The notes under the pieces: generated by a model
Database searches by the model: none
Seen by the model: only the letters and a program-made list of their open reading frames with translations
What the model was told of the DNA's origin: nothing
Shown here: piece by piece, positions 10,488 through 22,779 of the stretch
Position numbering within the stretch: position 1 is the first letter of the stretch
Layout: each line of letters starts with the position of its first letter
Assembly (NCBI RefSeq): GCF_005239225.2
Contig: NC_133302.1
Location: 14,727,991 to 14,791,990 of the forward strand
From: Populus alba
Taxonomy: Eukaryota > Streptophyta > Magnoliopsida > Malpighiales > Salicaceae
DNA: 64,000 bases
Direction: 5' to 3'
Made by a program: the position numbers and the translations under genes

Positions 10488-13381
10488 ATGAGTAATCAGA
10501 GGGTAATGAATCTTCTTCTTCTTCTTCTTCTTCGTGGGTTGATGATGAGTGTCATAATGGGAAAAGGATGCGATGGTTGGGTTTTTGAATTACCTCGGAA
10601 ATTAATGACAAAAGAATCTCCAGAGGTGATAACTCCATTTCCCTCCCTCTCTTTTATTTTAGAATTTTTAATAATATGTAGATTTTATTTTATTTTATTT
10701 TTGTTGCAGAGCTCTCCGATTCCTGCACCATTTCAATATTACATGGAAACGAAGGAGAGGTGTTCCGATCCGATAGATAAAAGGGGATGTCGGGACTCCA
10801 CTAATAACCTCACTGCTTGCCTTCTTTCGTCAAGTACCTGTGAGTACTCCTCTACTGCTAATCTCGACTCTCTCTCTCTCGTTTTTCTTTTCTTTTTGTT
10901 GCCCTAATATCTCAATATTGATTTTGTTCAGTTAATTTTTATTCAAATAAATAGATTTGAAATAATTAGAACAACGATCTTGGTTCTCAAACTTGAAGGT
11001 GTTCTTCTTCATGTTTTATCTCTCAACTGTTCCCCCTGAGAAGATGCAGCTGCTTCATCTAGTTTCTCTAACTTAGGTCTTGCTGATTTATTTGTTTTCT
11101 ATGAAAACATTCTTGTGATCTCGTCCAAAGTTCAATTTGACCACTTTCTCATCCACCTGATAAATAGTTTTTGAGTTCGATGAAACCAACCTTAAAGTTC
11201 TAAAAATGTTCTTGTAATACCTTTACAGTTCTAATTTCATATTCTGCTACAGTATGTTAATCAACTAGTAGAACATTTTCAGCAAGCTATGTAAATCTAG
11301 TCCTTTTGTTTGCAGGGGATAGCAACATATGCCATTCCTTCTTTGCTTGTTGAAGATCATCTTAATGTCTCAACTAATCATCACTTTACAGTTCTAATTT
11401 CATATTCTACTACAGTATGTTAATCAACTAGTAGAACATTTTCAGCAAGTTATGTAAATCTAGTCCTTTTGTTTGCATGGGATGGCAACTTATGCCATTC
11501 CTTCTTTGCTTGTTGAAGATCATCTTAATGTCATAAAACCGATAAGGTCAGGAAATCACCTGGTTTTACAATCATTATTTTTCCAAAGTATTTGGATACA
11601 TGCTGCATTTATAACTTGTCCTGCAACATTGTCTGCACTACCATTTTGAAGAGTGAATGATAATTCCCAACAGAGAGAGCATCAGGAGCTTATTTTTGCT
11701 AATCATGATGGAAACAACATTGTAATGCTAAAATTAGTAGAAATGATCATACATGCCAGACAAATCATTTTACTGCCCCATCTTCCCCCATAAGGGTTTT
11801 GTAATTTTCCTTCTTGCATTGACTTAATCTGGCTTTACCTTCAAGCTTGCCTGCTTTAACCATATTGTACTTTTCTTAATTGAACTGATTTGTGCTTGAC
11901 TTGACAGAATATGGATTTAGTTTGACTATTGAATCTCTTGGGAAATGGTTTTCTTTTATTATGGAGATTGTTTTCAGTTAAATAGAACATTTGGAATGAA
12001 CAAATGAAACATTGGATTATCTTATTTGTGATGTTTGATGACTCATGGATATACCTATTGTTGTCTAACCCCAGTCACTTTGGATCCATTCTTCTACCCA
12101 ATTTGAAGAACTATCACTCCAAGATTCCTATATTCTGGATGTTCTGCTTCCTAATGTCAGATAACCATCACTTCTTCCCTTTCGTATGCCTTTGACTGTG
12201 CAATGTTCTGTTTTGAATGGAAAAACATCAAACCATCACTTCTTCCCTTTCGTATGCCTTTGACTGTGCAATGTTCTGTTTTGAATGGAAAAACATCAAT
12301 CCAATCTTTAAAAAGCTTTTCTCACTACTTGCTAAAGCAAATACATGGCAATTTTTGCTAATGATCATGACGTCATGTTTGTATTGATAAAACTAGAGAC
12401 AAGACTCTTAGCACAAGGCTGCAATTCTTTCATTGCAAATCTCATGTCCACTTAGATTTATGATGCATTGGATTGGGTTTTTCATCTTTACTGATCATTC
12501 CTCATGCCTTACTGAATTTACAGTGAAGTGCTCTCTATTTTTCCTATGTAGCATCCAGGGAACTGTTTCTTCTTGTCCAGAATGATGGAGAGGGCATCTT
12601 GAAAGTGAATCTTACAATCACAGATATTAAGGTTACTTTCCCAGAGATACAACTATCCAAACACGATGCCATAAAGGTTCAGCTCGTTTAATTTCTAGCA
12701 TTTATGCTTTACAGAAGTGGGACATGTCTTGGTGGGAATACATTGGGAGTCTTGTTTGACAACTGATATAATGGGGGGTTGGGCTATAGAGTTGGAAACA
12801 AAGAACCGGTTTTAACTTGCAGAAATACTGATTCATGCATAAACAACCTTTGTAGAATCAATTGAGCATCTCCTACATATTGATCTTTGGTCTCTATCTT
12901 TTATTTGATAAGTCCTATTGCATTCTTTGTTCAGGTATCAGTCTCAGAAAATGTTGAAGGAAGTCCGTCCATCATATTAAACACAGTAAATGGTTCGTGC
13001 ACAATTGAAATGGGATCAAAGAAACAAAAAGTCAAATATGAGCCGTTCTTTGGACATGGCACCTATTTATCCCCCAAATACGGAGCCTACTTGTTTTTGA
13101 TAGCTTTGATATCTGGAGGGGCATGTGCCTGCTGCTGGTTTCTAAAAAGCTCGCATGTTGATGGAGTCCCATATCAGGAACTTGAAATGGAGCGGCCAGA
13201 CTCCCATTCAGCTAATAATATGGAAACAACTGAAGGGTGGGATGAAGGGTGGGATGATGACTGGGATGAAATAAAGGAGGTGAAACAGCCAAATGGACAT
13301 CAAACAGCAAATGTTTTATCAGATGTCATCGCTTCCAGGAACTCTGATGCAGAAGAAGGGCGCAAAGATTGGGAAGATTAG
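10488..13381 (+). CDS. Type I single-pass membrane protein, DUF7356-like
   Basis: Four exons join in frame: 10488-10625, 10710-10839, 12552-12676 and 12935-13381, giving 279 aa with TAG at 13379-13381. I start at ATG 10488, because the open frame further upstream has no ATG. Residues 1-28 form a Leu-rich signal peptide (leucines from a CTT run). The lumenal part has three close cysteines (ERCSDPIDKRGC, then TAC) and NLT/NGS glycosylation sites. A membrane segment lies at about 180-201 (YGAYLFLIALISGGACACCW). The cytosolic tail is acidic with a Trp-Asp repeat (GWDEGWDDDWDEIKE). This architecture matches a small plant family annotated only as an unknown-function domain (DUF7356) or 'dentin sialophosphoprotein-like'. 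Its function is unknown. The Trp/Asp tail may be a coat or adaptor contact, but that is speculation. Confidence 0.82.
11221..11532. repeat. Near-tandem duplication, 149 bp x 2, in intron 2
   Basis: Copies at 11221-11369 and 11384-11532 share the same length and differ at about five positions, with a 14-bp spacer between them. Both begin CTTTACAGTTCTAATTTC and end GATCATCTTAATGTC. The copies lie in the 1.7-kb intron 2 of the membrane-protein gene. The first copy holds a TTTGCAG that could serve as a cryptic 3' splice site; the second has TTTGCAT there. Confidence 0.9.
12163..12298. repeat. Exact 68-bp tandem duplication in intron 2
   Basis: Units 12163-12230 and 12231-12298 are identical over all 68 bases as read here, beginning AACCATCACTTCTTCCC. 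Perfect identity means the duplication is recent (or an assembly slip). It lies about 250 bp upstream of exon 3 of the membrane-protein gene. Confidence 0.92.
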
Positions 13382-14500
13382 GGAAATAATACAGGTATAG
13401 CTTTTCCATTGTCCATGAAAATGGAAAAAAGAAACACGACAGAGATATTACATGTAGAAAAGTCAGGAAGTCAAGATTTAGTGTTCAAGATAAGTGCTTG
13501 AGTTAATGTGGAAGCAGATTGAAAATTAGATAAATGAAAAACAGTTTTGGTACATGAAACGAATTTGTTGATAATTTATTTTAATCCACTAGGGAATATA
13601 TTTTTTTTCTTGATTTTTGTTCAGAAAATACGTTTATGAAGATGAAATTCACTTTATTTTTCTTATTTCTGGCTTTTTAATTATTGTAATTGCTTTTTAA
13701 ATGGAGGGTTGGTTGTATTAAATGTTTAGTTTGTATTAATCAAGATAAAATAAATTAGCTAATCATGTAAAGAAAAAATAATTTATTTTAAATAACATAT
13801 CCTTAAAAGAAATATTCGGATCCAACTTTAACAGATGGTCTTTTCTCATTAGTCGTATCAGCTTGAATCAACAGTTGCTTTTCAAGAGTTAGAACACTTA
13901 AATGATAGGGCGTGTTTGGAAGTATTATCGTTATTATTTATTAAAATATTTTTTATGTTAAAATATATTAAAATAATATTTTTTAAAATTATTTTTGAAA
14001 TTAATGTATTAAAACAATTCAAAAAATAACTTTAATAAATATATAAAAAAAACATGAATACAATTATTTTTTTAAACGCTTTCATAATCCAAGTAGTTTT
14101 TTATAAAAAAACATATAATCCATGCATTTCTCTTTCGAGTGTATTCGCATGGTGTAGTTTTCAAACTTACAAAAATTATTATAAAATCTGAGATTTCATA
14201 TTAAATTTAACATTTTAAATTTTCAGCACATATAATTAAACTCACATTTTAAGACTGATAATTTTTTTTAAGAAAATAATTTCATGGAAAATATTTTCCT
14301 CTATTCTTCAATTTAAAATAAACACTCCTAAATAGTATTAATTTGAATAAACATATTTCAATATCATGAAAAGGGAGAAAATGTTTTAACCTCGTGGAGA
14401 AGGGTAAATGTTTTTCTTGACACTACAACTTATAATATTCACCAAAGACTACCACCACCACTCATCACAACCACCATCCATCATAATAACCTATTTTTTA
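13382..14500. other. Intergenic with a MITE-like copy
   Basis: After the 3' end of the membrane-protein gene the sequence becomes AT-rich. A copy of the MITE-like element lies at about 13915-14110, starting GGGCGTGTTTGGAAGT and containing 'TTAAAATATATTAAAATAATAT' type sequence. No open frame here looks coding. Confidence 0.5.
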
Positions 14501-15110
14501 CCCTTAATTTTTTTTATTTAATTTTATATTCATGATATATATTAAATAGTTTAGGGAGTGAAATAAAAAGAAAATGAGGACAAGGGGCTAAGGTGATTAT
14601 GAATTAAAAAAATAATTAAAAGAGATCATACACATTAAATTAAAAAAAGAAAATTTTATTAATTAGAAACCTGTAATCAAGTAGAAAATAATTTAATTGA
14701 CCAACATTATTTTTTTAGTTTTTTTCCTGTTTTGTGGAGGGTTTCAGCAAATATAATTAGGAGACACATACAAATATTGAGAGGGGACTCTTGCAAAAAA
14801 ATACCTAGCTAGCCAAAAAAAAACATCAGTCCCCTAAACCTACTGTTCAGCCTCCCGCACCTGTTGCCACCATCGGATTCTTACTACAACCGCCAACCAC
14901 CCACTCCAATAGATTGTCTCTCGTCAGCACTAGTAGCAGCGGCATTCACAGCAGCTCCAACAACCCAAAACATTGGCAAAAAAAATAGCGGCAGTCGAGA
15001 AAAAAAACACCAGCAGCATTGTTCTTCGAAGCCATCGATCTCCCACCGTAAAAGATGTTGATTTACATTACCAGTATATGAAGAAAGCACGAGAAGAGGA
15101 GTATATTGGG
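14500..15110 (+). repeat. Dispersed repeat, copy A (split)
   Basis: This segment aligns with 17840-18530: shared landmarks are 'TTTAGGGAGTGAAATAAAAAG', 'ACTCTTG', 'TACCTAGCTA', 'ATCTCCCACC' and 'GAAGAAAG/GAGAAG' in the same order and orientation. Copy A resumes at about 16740-16890 ('TTCGCAGTCCAACTCAATCACC' matching 'CTCGTAGTCCAGCTTACTCACC' at 18565), which means about 1.6 kb was inserted into it. The element type is not clear; short frames inside (for example 14864-15061) are not shared by copy B and are not genes. Confidence 0.55.
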
Positions 15111-16663
15111 TTTCAAATATCATACAAATAGTAGTAAATATTAAACACAATTATATAAGAATCCCTAGAATTTTATTAGATAAATTTAGAGTTGTTTAAA
15201 GATATATTACTTGAAAATTTAGTTTTTTTCAGCTTTAAATAATTTTTTAAAGGCTGGATTGTCACAAACTACAAGTTATCTAGTTGTCCAGCCTCCAATA
15301 ATAATTCATACGAACCACCTGTAAAATATATTTTAAATTTCAATTTTAAAGAGAATGATTGTTATGCTTTTAGTGTTAGCTCTAATATTGTGTTTATATA
15401 ATTTTTTTTATCTAATAGACAATCACCCTCCAAATAAGATAAGAGAAATAGGTTATTTATTTATAGAAAAATCTGAAAAATCCTATAAATTGGCAAAATA
15501 TCAATTTTCCTCCAGAATAATAGTCATATATTAATTCAGGATAATTTTAGAAATTAACTCAATCATGTCCTTATTTTTTTAGGTCTAGAAAAATAATCCT
15601 TATATTAATTATATTTTATTCCTTAACTTCTAAAATATATTTTAATTAAATCATACTTAATTAAATCATCTCATTTTAATTTTTTACTAATAGTTTTTAA
15701 TGTGTGTGACCCATTAGGTTTCTAATATGTTGACCCAAATATAAATTATAATTCTAAATAAATTAATTAAATAACTTAATTTATTATCATTTCAATAATT
15801 GATTAATTTATATCTGAAGATCAGGTGCATCATTTAACAACGTGTCATGATCCTCCGAATATTAGAAAAGTCATTAGTGGTTTCACTTAACCTTTCAGTG
15901 ACTAGTTTCTTAATGTAATTAATATCCTTTCATCAATAATGTTTCGATTTAATATTAAAGCATGACTATGTCTGTCATGCTAAATTATGTTTATTCTTTA
16001 CATAATAGTCATTGATCGTTTGAATAAGATTTGAAACTCTTTTTAAATCTCATTCTACATTGGCCAAGGATTTCTCTGTCAATACTATTTGAGAATAGAT
16101 AGATATTTTTTATAATTCATCTAGAGTGATGAATCCTTTCTTGATCACTCAAGTACCTTCATATAATTTATGGTATACTCAATGTTTGCCTTTTCGTTAC
16201 CTTGATTAAGACAGCATGGAATAAAATCAAAGCATGTCATTCTTTATATAAGATGATATAGTGATCTCAAGTCTAAGAATCACTTACACAACCATCACGT
16301 GAGCCATAGATATAAGTGATTTCTCTATATTGAATTCTTATGTATGTCAGTTCAGTGTACATTTCTTATAACAAACACCTACATATTAGTTCTAGGTATC
16401 CATTATACCTCAGCTTATGAGAAAAATTGATTTCTTTTATAAAGAAAAGAACATAATATGTATCAGTCTTTACAGCTCTAATAAATATCCAATATTTAAA
16501 AGAGCATCAACCATGAACATTTTAGAAACAATGCTTTGATGCAATAAGAATCACATAAGTATAACAACTTTATAATTCCCTTTTGCAAAACATTTTTGTC
16601 TCATGGACTTTATCTTTACTCTAAATTCATTAATATAATATTATATGAATAGATAAATTAAGC

Positions 16664-16717
<54 letters not shown>

Positions 16718-16740
16718 TGTGTAACCAACCAATTGGCTAA
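15111..16740. mobile_element. Probable insertion, decayed retroelement
   Basis: This block interrupts repeat copy A. The text around 16000-16400 (signals such as 'CTCAAGTCTAAGAATCACTTA' and 'CACAACCATCACGTGAGCC') resembles retrotransposon-derived sequence I have seen in other dicot genomes, but no reverse transcriptase, primer site or LTR pair can be shown. It ends near a long TA run. Confidence 0.35.
16667..16715. repeat. (TA)n microsatellite, about 24 units
   Basis: An uninterrupted TA run of 49 bases. It lies at the right edge of the block inserted into repeat copy A, and would be highly variable in length. Confidence 0.95.
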
Positions 16741-16914
16741 AAGGCATATTAAACTAACATAGTAACCTACATAACTATCCATGTATCTCCTCAATCCCAC
16801 TGGTGTGTGTCAGAAATGTTCGCAGTCCAACTCAATCACCCCGCGCGTCTCTTGCATGTGCTGCCGCTATTAAAGTGATGCGAGGAAGTTCACACATTTC
16901 ATTTAGGACACTCA

Positions 16915-17725
16915 TTTTAAATTTTATGTTGAGATTGGTTACCTAATAATTTTGACCCACCATTATATAAATTTCATAACAAGATTAGTCACCTCTCAAT
17001 TAGATAACTTTTAAACTTATCAGTCACGATATTATTTTTATAAAAACTCATTTATTCATTGCAACTTTTATTTTTCAAAAAACTAACCAATTTGATGGCA
17101 TATTCATTTTAAAAAGCCCAATAATTTGATGTCATTTTCCTTTAAAGATCACCAATCTAATGACAACTTCCTTTTAAAAGGTTCAATAATCCATCCCGAT
17201 GACCTTTTCCTTTTAAAACCCATCAATCTAGTGGTAACTTTCTTTTAAAAAAATCCACCAATCTAATGGCACTTTTGTCTTAAGAAAACAACCAATTCAA
17301 TGGCAATTTTCTATCAATTAGCACTCCATTTCAAAGTTAAATCCGCTAGTTCAATGACAATTTTCTTTTGACGTTTTTTTTTATGTTGGTCATCTAATAA
17401 TTTTAACTATTTTTTAGAATTTCATGATAAGGTTGGTCACCTTATAATTTTAATTTATTTTAAAAAAAAATTCATGTCGAGATTAGTCACCTAATAATTT
17501 TGACTCATTTTTAAAATTCTCATGTGAAGGTTGATCAGCTAACAATTTGGACCCATATATTAATTCTCATGTCGAGGCCAATTACCTAACAATTTGGACC
17601 AGTTTAAATCCTTTTTAGACTTGATTATGAGGTTAGACACCATATAATTTAGATTTATTTAGATTTTATATTAAGGTTGATCACCTGATAATTGAGATTC
17701 ATTTTGATTTTCCTGTGATATCATT
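16915..17725. repeat. Degenerate compound tandem array (units A and B)
   Basis: Two unit types alternate. Unit A (about 45-50 bp, like 'ATGTCGAGATTAGTCACC' + 'TAATAATTTTGAC') occurs about twice at 16925-17040 and about seven times at 17382-17710. Unit B (about 35-50 bp, like 'CACCAATCTAATGGCA' followed by TTTTCCTTTTAAAA) occurs about eight times at 17083-17370. The array sits directly before repeat copy B. Units differ from each other by many substitutions, so the array is old. Confidence 0.75.
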
Positions 17726-17839
17726 TTTTTTTTCATTTAAAAACTTACTATACAAATCCAAAGGATATTGAGTTCACCAATGTTTTTTATGTCGTAAATA
17801 TTGTAAAGAAAATGAAGTTTTCAAAACGTATTTTTTACC

Positions 17840-18620
17840 CCTAATTTTTCTATTTTTTTTATGATATATATATGTAGAAAGAAAAATGAGTTTAGGGAGT
17901 AACATGAAAAGAAAAAGGACAAAAGACTAAGGTTATTAGGAACTAAAAATAATAATGGGAGATTATGTTAAAGAGAAAAAGAAAATAAATTGGAGGATCA
18001 ATGAAAATTAAAAAAATATTGAAAGAGATGTTACATATTAAGAAGAGAAATTTTAATTAATTAGGAAACAATTTAATTGCTTAATAATATTTTTTTCATT
18101 TTAGTTTTTCTTATTTGCATAGAATCACAGGCAATAAAAATAGAAGACACACAAACATTAAGAGGGTACTCTTGAAAAAATAATACCTAGCTATCAAAAG
18201 AAAAAGGAGAAGGAAAAAAAAGAAAGATAGAAAAGAAGAAGAAAAACACTAGTCTCTTAAATCTCCTAGTATTCAACCTCTCGACCTATTGCTATCACTA
18301 AATTCTAACTGTAACCAATGAATACCTACTTCAACAGACCTTATCTCATCAATTTAACAACCTTACAATTCATAATAGCTCTAACATCCCATAACAGTAG
18401 TAGAAAAGTAGTAGCAATTGAGAAAAAAACAGTAGCAAAAGGATTCTTTGAAGCCACCAGTCTCCCACCTTAATTAAGTAGTGGTGATATATTGTTGGTA
18501 TGAGAAGATGAGTAACTTATGGACGTATTCATATGCCTCCCTAACTCACAACGTGTATTAACAATGCTCGTAGTCCAGCTTACTCACCCAACACATCTCT
18601 AGCACATGCCACCACTTTTT
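17840..18620 (+). repeat. Dispersed repeat, copy B (unsplit)
   Basis: Second, uninterrupted copy of the element at 14500-15110 plus 16740-16890, in the same orientation and 3.3 kb away. The copies are roughly 70-75% alike by eye, so the duplication is old. Copy B has an extra purine-rich insertion at about 18200-18245 (AAGAAAG and GAAGAAG runs). Confidence 0.55.
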
Positions 18621-19112
18621 TTTTCCAACAATTTTGACACCTCGAAACTCATTCTAGCTAACTTCCTCAACTCATAAAGGTTAATTTTGAACCTTAATAT
18701 GTGATTTGCCAAATTTTAGAATTATTTATGACATATTCATTGGGTTTTGGTTCATGAATGTGTGTTGAATATTGTCATTGTTTGCTTTTGTTTTGATTAA
18801 TGTTCACTGTGTGAATTATTTTTTGTTAGATTATATTTGTTCACATTAATTGAGTTGTATTGAATTATTTAGTAATATATGAACATGTTTCCTTTAATGT
18901 GTAGATATATATTTATGGGATTGTTTTGAGAATTGTGTTTAATAACAATGCACTCATCATCTTTTATTCGAGAACTAAACTCAAGATTAGGTTGCATGTT
19001 ATTGACTTCTATCTTTAGATGTTGACTATCATGTAATAAAATTGATGGGTACACATTTATTCTCCTTGGTATGTTATTTTGGTAAAAAAAAATTATCATT
19101 GTGGTTTATTGG

Positions 19113-19326
19113 TTGTCATATATATTGAGAGTTTGATCTAAGATTAGATGAATCATTCTCAGCTCCTATAATTGAATGTTGATTATTGGATATTTAAATT
19201 AGCAAATACAAGTTTATGTGGTTATCATATATATCGAGAGTTCAATCTAAGATTAGATGACTCATTCTCAGCTCCATTCATTGAAGATTGATTATTGGAT
19301 ATTTAAATTGGCAAATACAAGTTTAC
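19113..19326. repeat. Tandem duplication, about 109 bp x 2
   Basis: Units start at about 19113 and 19222. Both carry 'TCTAAGATTAGATGA', 'CATTCTCAGCTCC', and 'TGATTATTGGATATTTAAATT' and end 'GCAAATACAAGTTTA'. About ten substitutions separate them. No gene is near. Confidence 0.88.
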
Positions 19327-19329
19327 GTC

Positions 19330-21700
19330 AAGTCCAATGCATGTCTTGTGTCAAGGTGGGGATTAGATCATTTCCTAGTCAAAATCCAAAATCACTCTTT
19401 AATTTAAATTTAAAACAAAAACTATAGGTTAAGGCAATCTTCTAGCATAACAAACACATTTTAAAACAAACAATAATGAAGCTTATATTAGATAGAAAAG
19501 ATATAGTGAATAATTTTTTCTATTACATAATCATTTCATTACCTAGGACCTTTGAAAGATTCTAATTATCATAAAACTAGAAAGCAACTTTTATTTTTTA
19601 TTTTACCCTTAACTCATTGTGATGATTATTAATGTAACTATAATTTTCTCATCATCCCACCATGAAGCCCTTCCACCACACCATTACAACTATCCCCATC
19701 ACCACCTACCACCCAATCATAAATTCACCATCATTGTTCACTATTTTATTATTAATATAATTATTATTTTATCATCATCTCATCATATTCCTTCAACATC
19801 ACTACCATTAAAATAAAAAAGTATTGTCACTACACCATAGTTAACTTGTTATTAATGTAACAATCATTTCATTATTATTGTTAATATAATCACTACCATA
19901 ATAATCATCATCTTATGACCATCATCACCATTGTTGATGCTAACAACGACGATATTATTATTAAAATCACCATAATTAGTATCATCTCCATCTTTATCAT
20001 AAATTTCTGTAATTTCTCTTTTCTATTAACATCATTCAGAAACTATAAATAAAAATTAATTTATATTATAAGAAATTGTTTTCTTTAATATATCCAAACA
20101 ATGAAAAATAACATATTTTCCAAGAAATTATTTTTCATAAAACAATGTTTTATTTGAGGAAATATTTTTTCAAGGAAATATTTTCGTTAAACAAACAAAC
20201 CCTAAGGTAGCATTTGGTTACTATTCCAGGACATAAGAGACAAAAAAATAATGGGAATAAAAAATATATTTGGTTAAAGAGACAAGAGACATAAAAATAA
20301 ATTTATCTCAGTAATGATTTTGGAGTCAATTTTTGTACTTTGAAAACAAAAGCTATAAATGGGACATGTCTCTAGAGACACTATTTATTATCTTTTATCC
20401 CTAAAATATCCTTATAAAAAACTCTTAATTTTAAAATTGTCTGACTAAGACATGTAATAATAAAAGAGGTTATTATCATAGTTTTAAAACATAATCTGAT
20501 GGTCTACTCAATGTAAGACTCGGGTCACAAGGTCAAGAGAGGTAACCCGAGTTAACCAAAATTATTTTTGTAAAAAAATCAAGTCATTTTGACCATTTTT
20601 TTAAAATAAAAGTCAACATTTTTTACCTAGGTTTTATCTCAGGTCAGGTCACGTGAATCCTTCCTTTATTTTTTCTTAACCTCAAACCAATCCAGGCTCT
20701 GGTCTCAGATCTACTTCCGAGCTGGTCTGGGTTTTATAATTAGGGTAATTATAATATTATTAATTTCAATACTCAAAATAAATTAAAGTAAAAAATCTCT
20801 AATTATTTTTTAAAAATATATAAGTTTGATAACAATACTTATTAATGATAAAATAATTTTTTTTTCTATTTTATTTTGTTTTGCTCACCATCAATTAAAT
20901 GAGCACTCTATTCTATATACCAATACCAAATATAATTATATTTTCTTCTTATTTTTTGTTTTATCTCCTATTTTTATTGGTTCTATCTTTTATTTTAATG
21001 CTTGCAACGTGGAGACATACGGCTAGTTTTGAAGTAAAACTTACCTTTAATAATTATTTACAAGTGTGTAACTGAAAAAAGAAAATGTTTATATTTGGCA
21101 TAATAAGAGGAGATATTTCGGAACACTCCCTCTCTTCTTTAAAGCACTCCTATCCTTCTTTTATTCTTTTGATGAATTTAAAACTCTTGAACTTTCATTG
21201 AGATTTAAAATTTAGTGATTTGTTGACCAAGAATTTATTTGAGACAGGTTTTATGGTAATACAGTGTGAAAGTTAATTTGATGAAATTCAATGAATTCAG
21301 CGGGTTAATACGTGATTCTATTAAAATTTAAATAAAATTTAATTTAATTTTTTAAAAAACTATAAAAAACATTGTTTAATTTTTTTAAAAAAAAATAATA
21401 AAACAGTATTAATTTGAATTGATATGAATCAACTTAATTAAGTTGGCTTATTTTTATAATTAAAAAAAAATATAAAAAAAAATTCATGTTTTATATGAAA
21501 ATAAATTTCCCATCAAAACCACAATAATATTGAAGGGCGTCTTGGTGGGCCCTTAATTTGAATGATTTGAGAAAATGAATGATTTATTTATCTTTTAAAT
21601 AAATAGCTAGTTTTACCAGGAGAGAGTTAAAGTTTTTAGTTTTTGAGAGAGAGAATGAGCTGAGATTTGGGGCTGTTTGGGCTGAGTTTGTATTTGTGTT
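19330..21700. other. Intergenic: TCA/ATT low-complexity and dispersed repeats
   Basis: From 19610 to 20030 the plus strand is rich in ATC/ATT/CAC triplets, giving a spurious His/Ile-rich frame. At 20490-20750 lies a copy of the 'ACTCGGGTCA...GGTAACCCGAGTTAACC' repeat family that recurs near 34.2, 39.1, 40.5, 54.5 and 58.7 kb. The 20200-20400 part (starting GCATTTGGTTACTATTCC) looks like another dispersed non-coding element. No gene is seen. Confidence 0.5.
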
Positions 21701-21714
21701 TCGGGAAATTTTGA

Positions 21715-22025
21715 ATATTTTTTTTTTACTAAAATTAAGTGCAGTTTGTACTTTTGGATTGTTTTGATGTGTTGATGTCAAAAATAATTTTTAAAAAATA
21801 AAAAAACATCATTAGCATGTATTTCAGCACGAAAAGCTATTTGAAAAGCAACCGCTGCCACACTGCCAAACACACTTGAGTTTTTTTGGAATTGTATTCT
21901 AAAATATTTTTTATTTTTAAAAAATTATTTTTTATATTAGTGCATTAAAATAATCTAAAAACATATTAACTTGGAAAAAAAAATTAATTATTTTTAAAAA
22001 TACTTTTAAAACAAAAAAAACATAC
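21715..22025. repeat. Two MITE-like copies in opposite orientation
   Basis: At 21715-21895 the element reads in reverse (its 'TTGATGTCAAAAATAATTTTT' and 'AAACACACTT' end are the complement of the plus-strand form), and at 21890-22025 it reads forward ('TATATTAGTGCATTAAAATAA', 'TCTAAAAACATATTAA'). The two meet head to head at about 21890. Confidence 0.6.
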
Positions 22026-22779
22026 GGCACCTTCATTTTTTTTATTATGTTTTACTTTTACTCTTCTTTTTTTTTGTTGGAAATACTTCGTTTAATCTTT
22101 TAAAGATGAGAGAGGGAATACGCATTGAATCTGTTTCCATATAATTCCCTACGAATTGGTATAATATTTAAAGGTAAAAAAATATGTTCATTCTTGAAAT
22201 TGTTTTTAAAAAGTTTTACTGATGATGGCTTTGGACGCCTTATTTTCTGTAAAAAGCTGCACAAATCCCACTTCATTTCAAGAGAGCATTTGTTGAGAAG
22301 GGCACTTGACTCCTTCCCACGTAGCAATCCAATCATGCATATTCACATAATAACATTATTTTTTAAAAATAAAAAGGAAAATAGCATGTTTTCACATTTT
22401 GAGAGAATAATATTATTTGAATTTATATATATATATATATAAATAAATAAAATAACATGTTCTTACATTGTCACCTTTATAATATCAACATTTAAATATC
22501 AAGTCTCATTACCAATCTCCTAACTCAAATGGTTAGCTAATTGATTTAATTATATAAATCGATTGATTATTTTATATAAAAATTTATAATTTTATAAATT
22601 TGTTATTAAAATATGTTATATGTTTTAAAATAATGTTTAATGTAGTTAGACTTATGATAATAAATAATTTTAAATAGTTAGATGTATATTTAGATAAAAA
22701 TCTATCACGGATAAATTATATAGATAGCTTAAAAAATATATTTATGGATGAGAGAATAAAAACATTAGAGTTGAATAAG

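Noticed and set aside
14864..15150. Overlapping frames on both strands in repeat copy A
   Set aside because: The related copy B at 18.3-18.5 kb does not keep either frame, so there is no selection for a protein.
19619..19816. His/Ile-rich 65-aa frame
   Set aside because: It lies in ATC/ATT/CAC low-complexity DNA and has no neighbours or splice signals that would make it a gene.
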